In this document: positions 1 through 7,690 of the stretch, piece by piece
Layout: the number at the start of each line of letters is the position of its first letter
Numbering within the stretch: position 1 is the stretch's first letter
Assembly: GCA_005880605.1 (NCBI GenBank)
Contig: VBIS01000170.1
Coordinates: 1-12,991, forward strand
Origin: Chloroflexota bacterium
Lineage (GTDB): Bacteria > Chloroflexota > Dormibacteria > CF-121
DNA: 12,991 nucleotides
Reading direction: 5' to 3'
Position numbers and translations under genes: made by a program
Notes under the pieces: model-generated
What the model was told of the DNA's origin: nothing
The model's input: only the letters and a program-made list of their open reading frames with translations
The model's database searches: none

Positions 1-531
1 ACCCACCGGGCCGTCGTGATTGGCCAGACGCCCGGGTACGTATGGAACGTCAGCATGATCTCCCTCAGCGACGGCAGTGTCGTGTACCAGCACAGCTACC
101 CGAATCCCTTGACTCGGATCGTCGCCAGCCGTGACGGGCAGTACATCGTCGAGCAATTCGGCACGAATGCGACGAGCGGTCCGGCGATTCTCATTCGTCA
201 GCTGCCGAGCGGGACCACCGTCGGGCAATTTTCTGGAGTCATCGTCCAGGGATTTTCCTGGGACGGCTCGCTCGTGGTCGGTTACACGTTCGGCAACCCG
301 AGCACGCAAGAGGCCCAGGTTATCCGTTGGCGCACGCACGAGGTGATCTGGCGCCAGTGCATGTGCCCTCACCCGCATTGGCTGAGCGTGCTGGCGCAGC
401 CGGGTGGCCCCAACCTCGCCATCGTCGCCACCAGCGACGACGGCACGCACGTGTCGTTCAACATCGTGGACGCCAACGGCCGGCCGCTGCCGGTCCCGAT
501 CGCCGCGACCCCGATTGAGACCGCGTTCTAA
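1..531 (+). CDS. beta-propeller-like protein, 5'-truncated by window edge
   Basis: The frame is open from base 1 to a TAA at 529-531, so the true start lies upstream; a GTG at 16 is in frame but there is no reason to prefer it. The 176 visible residues are rich in short beta-strand units with Asp-Gly turns (ASRDGQ, SWDGS, SDDGTH) and recurrent W/V/I patches, as in the last blades of a WD40/YVTN/PQQ-type beta-propeller. Three or four roughly 40-residue units can be traced. It has two close cysteines (QCMCPH) and no membrane segment in the visible part. I do not recognise a specific family and cannot assign a function; a sensor, binding or surface role would be a guess. Its stop codon overlaps the stop of the opposing kinase gene by 4 bp. 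Confidence 0.72.
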   Translation, partial: THRAVVIGQTPGYVWNVSMISLSDGSVVYQHSYPNPLTRIVASRDGQYIVEQFGTNATSGPAILIRQLPSGTTVGQFSGVIVQGFSWDGSLVVGYTFGNPSTQEAQVIRWRTHEVIWRQCMCPHPHWLSVLAQPGGPNLAIVATSDDGTHVSFNIVDANGRPLPVPIAATPIETAF

Positions 532-2183
532 GGTCTCCCCGAGCGCAGAATGCTCCAGGCCACGTAGATCCCGAGCACGCTGGCCAGCACGAAACCCGCG
601 ATCAGGATCGCGCCGGTCTGCGGATCGCTGCGGACGTGGTAGGCGGACAACAGGATCGCGAGCGCGACCACGAAGGCCGCCGCGACGATCCCTAGCACCA
701 GCCGGTTGGCGATCCGCTCGAGCCGCCGCAACAGAGGATCGAATCCCGATGGCCGGATGGCGAACTCCGTGTCGCCCCGTTCCAACGAGCTCAGCAGTCG
801 GCGCACCTGCTGGGGCAGTTCCAGGCCGAGCCGCGCCAGGTCGATTCCCGCCTGGCCAACGGAACGTCCCCAGCCCAGCGGCGAGAAGTGGCGCACCATC
901 ATGCCGCGGGCGTAGGGGACCAGCACGGCCGTGAACTCGAAGCTTGGATCGAGTCGGGTCACGAGGTTTTCGTGCATCAGGACCGTCTTGAGTAGCAGGG
1001 CGTAGCCGGCCGGCAGGTGCAGCCGGTGACGACGCACCACCCCGAGGACGTCGGTGACCACGGGCCGGACCGCGATCTCGCCCACCGGCCGGCCGTAATA
1101 GCGGGCTCGCAGGTGCTCGACGTCCCGCTTCAACGCCGCTCGGTCGATGTGGCGGCCCGCGACCCCGAGCTCGTACAGCGCATCGACCTGGCGATCCGGA
1201 TCCTCGCTCGTGAAGGCGAGCAAGGTCCAGACCAGCTGCTCCTGGACGCGCGGCCCCACGGTACCGACCATGCCGAAGTCGACGACGCCGATCCGCTCCC
1301 CGGGCTGGATGAAGAAGTTTCCAGGGTGCGGGTCGGCGTGAAAGAACCGATCCCTGAAGACCATCTTGAGGACCATCCGCGCGCCATTCGCCGCGACCCG
1401 GCTTCGGTCCAGTCCGGCCGCTTCGAGGGCGGGGAGGTCGTCGACCTTGATCCCATCGATCCGCTCCAGGGTCAGCACGCGATTGGTCGTCTCTTCCCAA
1501 AACACGCGCGGAAAGTAGACCGTTTCATCACCGGCAAAATTGGCGCTGAACCGTTCCGCGTTGCGGCCCTCCTGGATGTAACCGGTCTCGGCCCTCAAGG
1601 TGTGGGCAAACTCGTGCACCAGGCCGACCACGTCGTATTCCCCGGCCACCGGCCAGCGACGGCTGGCGTTGGCCGCCAGGGTACGGAGAATCTGAAGATC
1701 TTGCTCGATCTGATCGACGACCCCGGGTCGCTGGACCTTCACGATGACCGGGGTGCCGTCTCGCAGCGTGGCAGCATGAACCTGGCCGATCGAGGCGGCC
1801 GCCAGCGGCGCCGGATCGAAACTGCCGAACACGGCCTCCACCGGCCGGCCGAATTCGGACTCGATCACGGAGGCCACCACGCCAGTCTTTAACGCCGGCG
1901 CGGCATCCTGAAGCTTCGCCAGTTCCGCCTGGTACGCGACGGGCAAGAGGTCGGCACGGGTCGAGACAATCTGACCAAGCTTGATGAAGGTGGGGCCCAG
2001 TTCTTCGAGGGCCCGGCGGACATGCTCCGGGCGCGAGAGCGGCTGCTCATAGCCGCGGTTGAAGATCCGCTGGAAGGGAACGAAGCGCTCGAGCCCCACC
2101 ACGCTGATGAAGTAACCGAGACCATGCCGGGCGAGAACCCGGCTGATCTGTCGATAACGCTGGGCTTGCGACTGGGCAGCGAT
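528..2183 (-). CDS. UbiB/ABC1 (AarF) family atypical protein kinase-like ATPase, membrane anchored
   Basis: UbiB-family proteins are atypical kinases/ATPases that support isoprenoid-quinone or lipid biosynthesis at the membrane. Numbering from the start used here, the marks are the KLGQ signature (K68-Q71), the Ala-rich nucleotide loop AAASIGQ (about 128-134), the VKVQRPG lysine (K149), the catalytic segment HADPHPGN (282-289) and DFG (302-304). Two hydrophobic helices lie at about 496-517 and 524-547, as expected for the family. The first ordinary start is GTG at 2102, but the frame stays open upstream to a TAG at 2205-2207. The extra residues (RYRQISRVLARHGLGYF) look like the conserved N-terminal helix that precedes KxGQ in UbiB proteins. 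No ATG, GTG or TTG lies in that extension. I therefore place the start at an ATC (2183-2181), 7 nt after a TAGGCT element. CTG at 2192 and GTG at 2102 are alternatives. The family is certain; the start is not. Confidence 0.9.
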   Translation of the reverse strand: MAAQSQAQRYRQISRVLARHGLGYFISVVGLERFVPFQRIFNRGYEQPLSRPEHVRRALEELGPTFIKLGQIVSTRADLLPVAYQAELAKLQDAAPALKTGVVASVIESEFGRPVEAVFGSFDPAPLAAASIGQVHAATLRDGTPVIVKVQRPGVVDQIEQDLQILRTLAANASRRWPVAGEYDVVGLVHEFAHTLRAETGYIQEGRNAERFSANFAGDETVYFPRVFWEETTNRVLTLERIDGIKVDDLPALEAAGLDRSRVAANGARMVLKMVFRDRFFHADPHPGNFFIQPGERIGVVDFGMVGTVGPRVQEQLVWTLLAFTSEDPDRQVDALYELGVAGRHIDRAALKRDVEHLRARYYGRPVGEIAVRPVVTDVLGVVRRHRLHLPAGYALLLKTVLMHENLVTRLDPSFEFTAVLVPYARGMMVRHFSPLGWGRSVGQAGIDLARLGLELPQQVRRLLSSLERGDTEFAIRPSGFDPLLRRLERIANRLVLGIVAAAFVVALAILLSAYHVRSDPQTGAILIAGFVLASVLGIYVAWSILRSGRP

Positions 2184-2190
2184 GGTAGCC

Positions 2191-2196
2191 AGCCTA
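2191..2196 (-). promoter_or_regulatory. putative leaderless -10 element (TAGGCT) of the UbiB-like gene
   Basis: Reads TAGGCT on the minus strand and is followed by 7 nt and then an ATC codon that opens the conserved UbiB N-terminus. The same spacing precedes the other minus- and plus-strand genes here. No -35 is recognised. Inference from motif and spacing. Confidence 0.4.
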
Positions 2197-2217
2197 GCAG
2201 CGGCCTAAATATGGCGA

Positions 2218-2223
2218 TACGCT
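2218..2223 (+). promoter_or_regulatory. putative leaderless -10 element (TACGCT) of the kinase/demethylase/phosphatase operon
   Basis: TACGCT lies 7 nt upstream of the ATG at 2231, and no Shine-Dalgarno sequence precedes that ATG. It would start transcription at or next to the start codon and drive the three overlapping genes 2231-6323. The opposing element of the UbiB-like gene is 22 bp away. Confidence 0.5.
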
Positions 2224-2230
2224 ATGCCCC

Positions 2231-3133
2231 ATGGAGGTGGAAGTCCTCAGCGCGAGCGTCATGGATCGGGTGCCAGGTTGGGCCGGCCGTCCGCGCACGG
2301 TCGAGCCGCTCGGCGGTGGCATCACGAATCGGAATTACCGCGTCGCTGTCGACGGCGACGTCTTCGTGGTGCGCATCCCTGCCGCGTCCGGCAGCCTGCT
2401 AGGCATCGATCGAGGACTCGAGCATCAGGCCAGCCGGCTGGCCGCCGCCTGCGGCGTTGGTCCCGAGGTGATCGCCTTCATCGAACCGGAGGGAATCCTG
2501 GTGACCCGCTTCATTGAGGGGCGGCCGGTCACCGACGAAGCGGTCCACCAACCACTGATGCTGGAGCGAATCGCGCAATCACTGCGACGGATTCACCAGG
2601 CGGGGAGCATTGCGGCCCGGTTCTCACCGTTTCGCGTAGTGGAAGCGTACGCGCTGACGACCACCCGGCACGGCGGCCAGCTGCCGGCGTTTGTCGAGCG
2701 GGCGCGGCCGATCGCCCTTGACATCGAACGCGCGCTTCGACCGGAGCCGCTGGTCCCCTGTCACAACGATCTGCTGAACGCGAACTTCATCGACGACGGG
2801 GCGTCGATTCGCATCGTCGACTGGGAATACGCCGGGATGGGTGATCGTTTCTTCGATCTGGGCAACTTCGCGGTCAACCATCAACTCTCTGAAGAGGACG
2901 AAGGTGGGCTGCTGTCGGCATATTTTGGCCGCCTGGTCAGCAGCCAGTACGCGCGGCTGCGCCTGATGCGCATCATGTCGGACTACCGAGAGGCGATGTG
3001 GGGCGTCCTGCAGCAGGCGATCTCCGAGCTCGACTTCGATTTCCAAGCCTATGCCGGTAAGCACTTCGACCGCTTGCTGACCTCCGCCGGCGATCCCCGA
3101 TTCGACGACTGGCTGCAACAGGCCGGCGGGTGA
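2231..3133 (+). CDS. choline/ethanolamine kinase-like phosphotransferase (APH fold)
   Basis: An ATP-dependent small-molecule kinase of the APH/choline kinase superfamily, presumably cytoplasmic. The N-lobe shows the nucleotide loop PLGGGITNRNYRV (about 28-40). The catalytic Brenner motif is H178-N179-D180 within CHNDLLNANF. The metal-binding segment IVDWEYAG has D197-W198-E199 and is followed by DRFFDLGNF. The HND and IVDWEYAG forms are more typical of choline/ethanolamine kinase (LicA)-like proteins than of antibiotic kinases (HGD). The 300-residue length is normal. The ATG at 2231 is chosen because of the -10-like element 7 nt upstream. The TGA overlaps the GTG of the oxidoreductase (GTGA, 3130-3133), so the two are translationally coupled. 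That partner suggests an amino-alcohol or methylated-amine substrate, but the substrate cannot be read from the sequence. Confidence 0.92.
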   Translation: MEVEVLSASVMDRVPGWAGRPRTVEPLGGGITNRNYRVAVDGDVFVVRIPAASGSLLGIDRGLEHQASRLAAACGVGPEVIAFIEPEGILVTRFIEGRPVTDEAVHQPLMLERIAQSLRRIHQAGSIAARFSPFRVVEAYALTTTRHGGQLPAFVERARPIALDIERALRPEPLVPCHNDLLNANFIDDGASIRIVDWEYAGMGDRFFDLGNFAVNHQLSEEDEGGLLSAYFGRLVSSQYARLRLMRIMSDYREAMWGVLQQAISELDFDFQAYAGKHFDRLLTSAGDPRFDDWLQQAGG

Positions 3134-5556
3134 CGCTGCCCGAGCGCGCGCGCGTCGTTATCATCGGCGGTGGCGTCGGCGGCACCAGCATCGCGTATCA
3201 CCTGGTGCAGCGGGGCTGGCGCGACGTCGTGCTGCTGGAGCGGGCGCAATTGACCAGCGGCTCGACCTTCCACTCGGCGGGCCTGGTTGGTCAGCTTCGT
3301 TCCAGCCTGCCGCTGACACGACTGATGATGGATAGCGTCGCGCTCTACCGCCGCCTGACGCAGGAGACCGGCGTCGATATCGGCTGGCGCGAGGTCGGAA
3401 GCCTCCGGCTTGCCTCGTCACCCGAGCGGATGGAAGAACTGGAACGCCAGGCCGGATGGGGGACGAGCTTCGGTCTCCCGCTGGAGCTCGTTAGCGCCGA
3501 GGAGGCGCAGCGGCGCTTTCCGCTGATGAGTCGGGACGGCGTGGTCGGTGCCGCCTTGATCGCCAGTGACGGCTACCTCGATCCGAGCGGGCTGGCGCTG
3601 GCGTTGGCAGAGGGAGCGCGGCGCGGCGGCGCGCAGATCTGCGAGGGCGTGCGCGTCACCGCCATCAAAACCGACCACGGCCGGGTCCGTGGCGTCGAGA
3701 CCGAGCGCGGGTACATCGAAGCCGAGGTCGTAGTCAACGCCGGCGGCATGTACGCGCCCGAGATCGCCCTGATGGCCGGCATCACGCTGCCCATCATTCC
3801 GATGGCGCACCAGTACTTGGTCGCCCGCATCGCCGAGCCGATTCCGGCGGACCTGCCGACCATGCGCGATCCGGACCGGCTTGTGTATTTCCGCCGGGAT
3901 GCGGGCGGGCTGGTGATGGGCGGCTACGAGCGCGATCCCTCCCCCTTCGGCCTCGACGGCATTGCCCCCGATTTCAACAACCGGCTGCTGCCCGAGGACT
4001 GGGCGCGATTCGAGCCCCTCTCGAGCTACGCAGTCACGCGGGTGCCGGCGCTGGAGCACGGCGAGGTGGTCAAGTTGATCAACGGGCCCGAGGCCTTTAC
4101 GCCCGACAACGAATTCGTCCTCGGCGAATCGAGCGTTCGCGGCTTTTACGTGGCGGCCGGATTCTGCGCTCATGGGATCGCAGGCGCCGGCGGGATGGGT
4201 CGCGCGATGGCCGAGTGGATCATCGACGGCGAGCCGAGCCTCGATCTCTGGAAGATGGACCTGCGGCGCTTCGGAGCACCCTATCGAAATCGCGATTACA
4301 CGCTGGCTCGCACGGTCGAGGTGTACTCGACCTATTACGACATCCACTATCCCAACGAGGAGCGCGAGGCCGGGCGTCCGCTGCGCGTCTCCCCCACCTA
4401 CCAACGCCTGCGCGAGCTCGGCGCCAGCTTCGGGGAAAAATCGAGCTGGGAACGGCCCAACTGGTTCGACTCGAACGCCGCTGGTTCCCCTGCCAAACGT
4501 CCACCCGGATGGGCTGGTCACCACTGGTCGCCGGCGATCGCCGCCGAGCACCGCGCCACCCGTGAGCGTGCCGGCCTCTTCGACGAAACCTCATTCAGCA
4601 AGATCGAGATCCGGGGCCCGGGCGCGCTCGCCTTCCTCCAACACCTGTGCGACAACGAGATGGACCGCCCCCTCGGCAGTATCACCTACACCCAGATGCT
4701 CAACCGCCGCGGCGGGATCGAGTGCGATTTCACCGTGACGCGGCTTACCGCCGATCGATTCTTCATCGTCACCGGAACTGCCTTCGGTAACCATGACCTC
4801 GGCTGGATGCGAAAGCATCAACCGGATGACGGCTCGGTCGTGATCGACGACGTGACCGCGGAGCAAGCCTGCCTCGGCATCTGGGGACCGCGCACCCGCG
4901 ACATCCTTCGGCGGCTGACCAACGACGACCTGTCGACCGACGCCTTCCCCTATCTGACCGCCCGGCGGATCACCGTCGGGCCGGTCGACTGCCTCGCGCT
5001 TCGCGTCACCTACGTGGGAGAGCTGGGTTGGGAACTCTATTGCGCCACCGACAGCGGGCTCACGCTCTGGGATGCGCTATGGACAGCGGGCACGCCGCTT
5101 GGTATGGTGGCGGGCGGCTACCGCGCGATCGATACGATGCGCCTGGAAAAAGGCTATCGCGTCTGGAGCAGCGACATCACGCCCGAGGACAATCCCTACG
5201 AAGCCGGCCTCGGTTTCGCGGTTCGACTCAACAAGAGGGCCGATTTCATCGGTAAGGAGGCGCTCGTCAAAGCGAAGGCGGATGGGATCACCCGGCGCTT
5301 GCGGCCCCTGCTGCTCGACGACCCGGACGCGATCGCGCTTGGCGGCGAACCTGTCCGAGTCAACAACCAAATTGCCGGCCGCGTCACCAGCGGCGGCTAC
5401 GGCTACAGCATCGATCGCAGCATTGCCTATGCCTACCTGCCGCCACAGTGCACGCCGGGAAACGCGGTCGACGTCCAGGTCTTTGGCCGCTGGGTGCCGG
5501 CGATGGTCGCGAGTGAGCCGCTCTACGACCCGACCGGGGAACGAATCCGGTCATGA
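3130..5556 (+). CDS. FAD-dependent oxidoreductase with C-terminal GcvT domain (dimethylglycine/sarcosine dehydrogenase family)
   Basis: An 808-residue, two-part enzyme. Residues about 8-370 form a DAO-type FAD domain, with the dinucleotide motif VVIIGGGVGGTS (9-20) and the acidic strand end LLER (E37). H48 in STFHSAGL sits where the DMGDH/SARDH family carries covalently bound FAD. A central adaptor region (about 375-430) is followed by a GcvT-like tetrahydrofolate-binding domain (about 435-705) and its C-terminal barrel (about 715-800). D533, in RRGGIECDF, matches the conserved Asp of GcvT and dimethylglycine oxidase. Family reaction: oxidative N-demethylation of dimethylglycine, sarcosine or a related amine, with the one-carbon unit captured as 5,10-methylene-THF. 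Length matches the family (about 800-870). It starts at a GTG overlapping the kinase stop and ends in ATGA overlapping the next gene. Exact substrate unknown. Confidence 0.94.
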   Translation: MTLPERARVVIIGGGVGGTSIAYHLVQRGWRDVVLLERAQLTSGSTFHSAGLVGQLRSSLPLTRLMMDSVALYRRLTQETGVDIGWREVGSLRLASSPERMEELERQAGWGTSFGLPLELVSAEEAQRRFPLMSRDGVVGAALIASDGYLDPSGLALALAEGARRGGAQICEGVRVTAIKTDHGRVRGVETERGYIEAEVVVNAGGMYAPEIALMAGITLPIIPMAHQYLVARIAEPIPADLPTMRDPDRLVYFRRDAGGLVMGGYERDPSPFGLDGIAPDFNNRLLPEDWARFEPLSSYAVTRVPALEHGEVVKLINGPEAFTPDNEFVLGESSVRGFYVAAGFCAHGIAGAGGMGRAMAEWIIDGEPSLDLWKMDLRRFGAPYRNRDYTLARTVEVYSTYYDIHYPNEEREAGRPLRVSPTYQRLRELGASFGEKSSWERPNWFDSNAAGSPAKRPPGWAGHHWSPAIAAEHRATRERAGLFDETSFSKIEIRGPGALAFLQHLCDNEMDRPLGSITYTQMLNRRGGIECDFTVTRLTADRFFIVTGTAFGNHDLGWMRKHQPDDGSVVIDDVTAEQACLGIWGPRTRDILRRLTNDDLSTDAFPYLTARRITVGPVDCLALRVTYVGELGWELYCATDSGLTLWDALWTAGTPLGMVAGGYRAIDTMRLEKGYRVWSSDITPEDNPYEAGLGFAVRLNKRADFIGKEALVKAKADGITRRLRPLLLDDPDAIALGGEPVRVNNQIAGRVTSGGYGYSIDRSIAYAYLPPQCTPGNAVDVQVFGRWVPAMVASEPLYDPTGERIRS

Positions 5557-6323
5557 GTGAGCGCTCGGAGCTCACCGCCTTCGCCCTCGAGCTCGCCGAT
5601 GCTGCCGACCGAATCTCCATGCGCCACTTCCGCAAGGCCCCGCGGGTGGACCGCAAACCCGATCGAACTTTCGTGACCCAGGCCGACACCGCCATCGAGC
5701 TGGAGCTGCGGGAACGGATTGCGAAGCGATACCCCACGCATGGCGTGCTGGCGGAGGAATACGGCGATCGCACCGCCAACCAGGAGAGCCGCTGGATCAT
5801 CGACCCGATCGACGGCACGCACAACTACATGCGGGGTGCGCCGGTGTTCGCGACGCTGATCGCCCTCGAGCGCGCCGGCGTGATGGAGCTGGGCGTGATT
5901 TCAGCGCCGGCGATGCGCGAGCGCTGGCACGCGGTGCGTGGCGGCGGCGCCTGGTCGGGCAATCGACGGCTCCAGGTGTCTGCGGTCTCTGACCTCCAGG
6001 ATGCCCAGGTCTTTTACGCCTCGCGCTCGGCGTTCGTCGCTGTCGGCAAGGAGCGGGGCTTCGACGCCGTGACCGGCGCTGCGTGGCGCGATCGCGGCTT
6101 CGGCGACTTCTGGGGCTACGCACTGGTCGCCGAAGGCGCCGGTGAGGCGATGTTCGAACCGGAGCTGTACTCCTGGGACCTCGCCGCGCCGCTGATCGTC
6201 GTCGAGGAAGCCGGCGGACGCCTGACCGATTTCGCGGGGCGGCGGACCTACGAGGGTGGCAACGCCCTCGCCACCAACGGCCTGCTCCATGCCGCGATCC
6301 TGGAAAAGCTGAATAAGCCGTAA
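5553..6323 (+). CDS. inositol monophosphatase-family phosphatase (IMPase/HisN-like)
   Basis: A Mg2+-dependent, Li+-sensitive-type phosphatase for small phosphomonoesters. The metal-site signatures are complete: E68 in LAEEYGD, D84-P-I-D87-G-T (WIIDPIDGT) and W208-D209 (SWDLAAP), followed by the closing EEAGGRLTDFAG. At 256 residues it has the usual family length. The ATG at 5553 overlaps the stop of the upstream oxidoreductase (ATGA), so the gene is co-transcribed and translationally coupled with it. Family members hydrolyse inositol-1-phosphate, histidinol phosphate, PAP or other phosphates, and sequence alone does not decide which. No other histidine gene is near. The context, with a choline-kinase-like enzyme two genes up, allows a role on a phosphorylated amino-alcohol, which is inference only. 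Confidence 0.93.
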   Translation: MSERSELTAFALELADAADRISMRHFRKAPRVDRKPDRTFVTQADTAIELELRERIAKRYPTHGVLAEEYGDRTANQESRWIIDPIDGTHNYMRGAPVFATLIALERAGVMELGVISAPAMRERWHAVRGGGAWSGNRRLQVSAVSDLQDAQVFYASRSAFVAVGKERGFDAVTGAAWRDRGFGDFWGYALVAEGAGEAMFEPELYSWDLAAPLIVVEEAGGRLTDFAGRRTYEGGNALATNGLLHAAILEKLNKP

Positions 6324-6333
6324 CCAGGACCCG

Positions 6334-6339
6334 TAACGT
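6334..6339 (+). promoter_or_regulatory. putative leaderless -10 element (TAACGT) of the cupredoxin gene
   Basis: TAACGT is followed by 6 nt and the ATG at 6346, and there is no Shine-Dalgarno site. It suggests that the cupredoxin has its own promoter despite lying only 22 bp after the phosphatase stop codon. Confidence 0.5.
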
Positions 6340-6345
6340 CAACCG

Positions 6346-6855
6346 ATGCGACGACTCTTGCTTGCCCTCGCCATCGTCGTGCCAGGATGGTTGCTAGGGT
6401 CGCTGGCGGCGAGCGCGGCCAACACACCGGCCGAGATCGTCAACTGTGCCGGAACCACACCCTGGTGTTTCAGCCCGAAACCCATCCAGGTTACGGTCGG
6501 CTCGACCGTTACCTGGACCAATGCCACGGCCCCCGTACACACCGCGACGTCTGATTCCGGGGCCTGGGACACGGGCAACATCGCGCCGGGCGCGACCAGC
6601 AGCGCCGTCTCCTTCCCGACCGCCGGGACCTTCGCCTATCACTGCGCCATTCATCCGAGCATGACCGGGTCCGTGGTCGTGTCGGCGGCCGCAGCCACCA
6701 GCCCGCCGGTTCGCGCCCTCGCGCCCGGCGGCGGAGGACCACCCATCGCGGTCGGAGTGGGGCTGCTGCTCCTCGGCCTGGGCCTGCTAGCGGCGCGCCG
6801 CCGCGACCGGACGCAGCGCGTCCGCGAACGCATCGACAAACTGCGCCACCAGTAG
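6346..6855 (+). CDS. secreted plastocyanin-like type-1 copper protein with C-terminal membrane anchor
   Basis: A small blue-copper electron carrier or copper-binding protein outside the cytoplasmic membrane. Residues 1-24/25 are a Sec signal peptide (MRR, a hydrophobic stretch, then AASA). The cupredoxin domain (about 26-114) has all four type-1 copper ligands: H65 (VHTATSD), C100, H103 and M106 in HCAIHPSM. Two extra cysteines, C34 and C41, could form a disulfide near the N-terminus. After an Ala/Pro-rich linker, a Gly-flanked hydrophobic helix (about 128-148) is followed by an Arg-rich tail (ARRRDRTQRVRERI). The copper domain should therefore be tethered outside, with the tail in the cytoplasm. 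The last 69 bp overlap the 3' end of the opposing arginase-like gene. Redox partner unknown. Confidence 0.92.
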   Translation: MRRLLLALAIVVPGWLLGSLAASAANTPAEIVNCAGTTPWCFSPKPIQVTVGSTVTWTNATAPVHTATSDSGAWDTGNIAPGATSSAVSFPTAGTFAYHCAIHPSMTGSVVVSAAAATSPPVRALAPGGGGPPIAVGVGLLLLGLGLLAARRRDRTQRVRERIDKLRHQ

Positions 6856-7686
6856 GCCGTCCGGGTCGTGATCCGGGTTGATCTCGGTCACGACCAGCGC
6901 CGCCAGCTTCGGTGTTCCGACAAAGACCCGCAGGCACCGCATCGCATCACCGAGTGAGAGCGCGCCGTAGTGCGGCCAATTCGCCAGCGGGATCTCGGCG
7001 GAATCCATCACGTCGACGTCGAAGTGCACGGCGATCGCCCGGGCGCGTTCCTCGAGGCGCGCCAGGGCCTCGGCCGCCCGCTCCAGCGGCCGGTCCCCCA
7101 TCGAGGTGACGGGATAGCGCGCGATCCCGGACGCCTCCAGCAGCCGTTGCTCATTAGGCTCGACCTCATAGGGCTGAAACCCGAACAGTGTGATCCGCTC
7201 TGCCGGGAGCAGGGGAAAGCTGGGACCCAAACGCGCCACCTCGGGATCCCCTTTGCCGATCAGGTGAGAGACCCCCATCGAGTCGAAGATGCCCGAATGG
7301 GTCGTCTCGGGCGTCGTCATGTCGGCATCGCCGTCGAAGTACATCAACCCGAGGTCGGGTTGGCCGCGTAGCAACCCGGCGACGACGCCGAGTGTGATGG
7401 AGCAATCGCCGCCGAGCACGAGCGGGACCAGGTCACGCTCCACGGCCGCCGCCACCCGATCCGCGACCTGGCGCGCCACCGCGATCACCTGCGGCTGGCT
7501 CTGTCGCTTGCGATTGGCCGGGTCCGGCTGGAATCGCGTCACCGGCAGATCGCCGAGGTCCTCGAGCTCGAGGCCGGCCTCGCGCAGCGCGCCAAGCAAC
7601 CCGGCATTACGCAGTGCGGCCGGGGCCTTCTCCTGGCCCGGGCCGTGGGCCCCGGCGCTGGAGGGAACGCCGATCAGGCCGAGCAT
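6787..7686 (-). CDS. arginase/agmatinase-superfamily protein with altered metal ligands
   Basis: The whole 299-residue frame follows the ureohydrolase fold (Pfam arginase), a family that normally cleaves guanidino compounds such as arginine or agmatine with two Mn2+ ions. The motifs are present but changed. GGDHS is GGDCS (C95 replaces the first Mn-ligand His). DxHxD is D118-G-D120-A-D122 (the second ligand His is Asp). The third pair, D223 and D225 in HFDVDVMD, is intact, and TEINPDHDPDG keeps the usual glutamate. The active-site His after SGN is also apparently Asp (SGIFDSM). It therefore belongs to a divergent branch, and arginase activity should not be assumed. The ATG at 7686 lies 4 nt after the stop of the split-barrel gene and also has its own TAGCGT element. 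The tail overlaps the cupredoxin gene. Confidence 0.88.
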   Translation of the reverse strand: MLGLIGVPSSAGAHGPGQEKAPAALRNAGLLGALREAGLELEDLGDLPVTRFQPDPANRKRQSQPQVIAVARQVADRVAAAVERDLVPLVLGGDCSITLGVVAGLLRGQPDLGLMYFDGDADMTTPETTHSGIFDSMGVSHLIGKGDPEVARLGPSFPLLPAERITLFGFQPYEVEPNEQRLLEASGIARYPVTSMGDRPLERAAEALARLEERARAIAVHFDVDVMDSAEIPLANWPHYGALSLGDAMRCLRVFVGTPKLAALVVTEINPDHDPDGLLVAQFVDAFADALRPVAAARR

Positions 7687-7690
7687 GTGT

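Noticed and set aside
1017..1892. 291-codon plus-strand open frame inside the UbiB-like gene
   Set aside because: Antisense to the conserved kinase core; Asp/His/Arg-rich shadow composition.
3418..4551. 377-codon open frame on the minus strand
   Set aside because: It lies entirely antisense to the FAD/GcvT gene, whose motifs are unambiguous. Its product is His/Asp/Gly-rich without family features; it is a GC-rich shadow.
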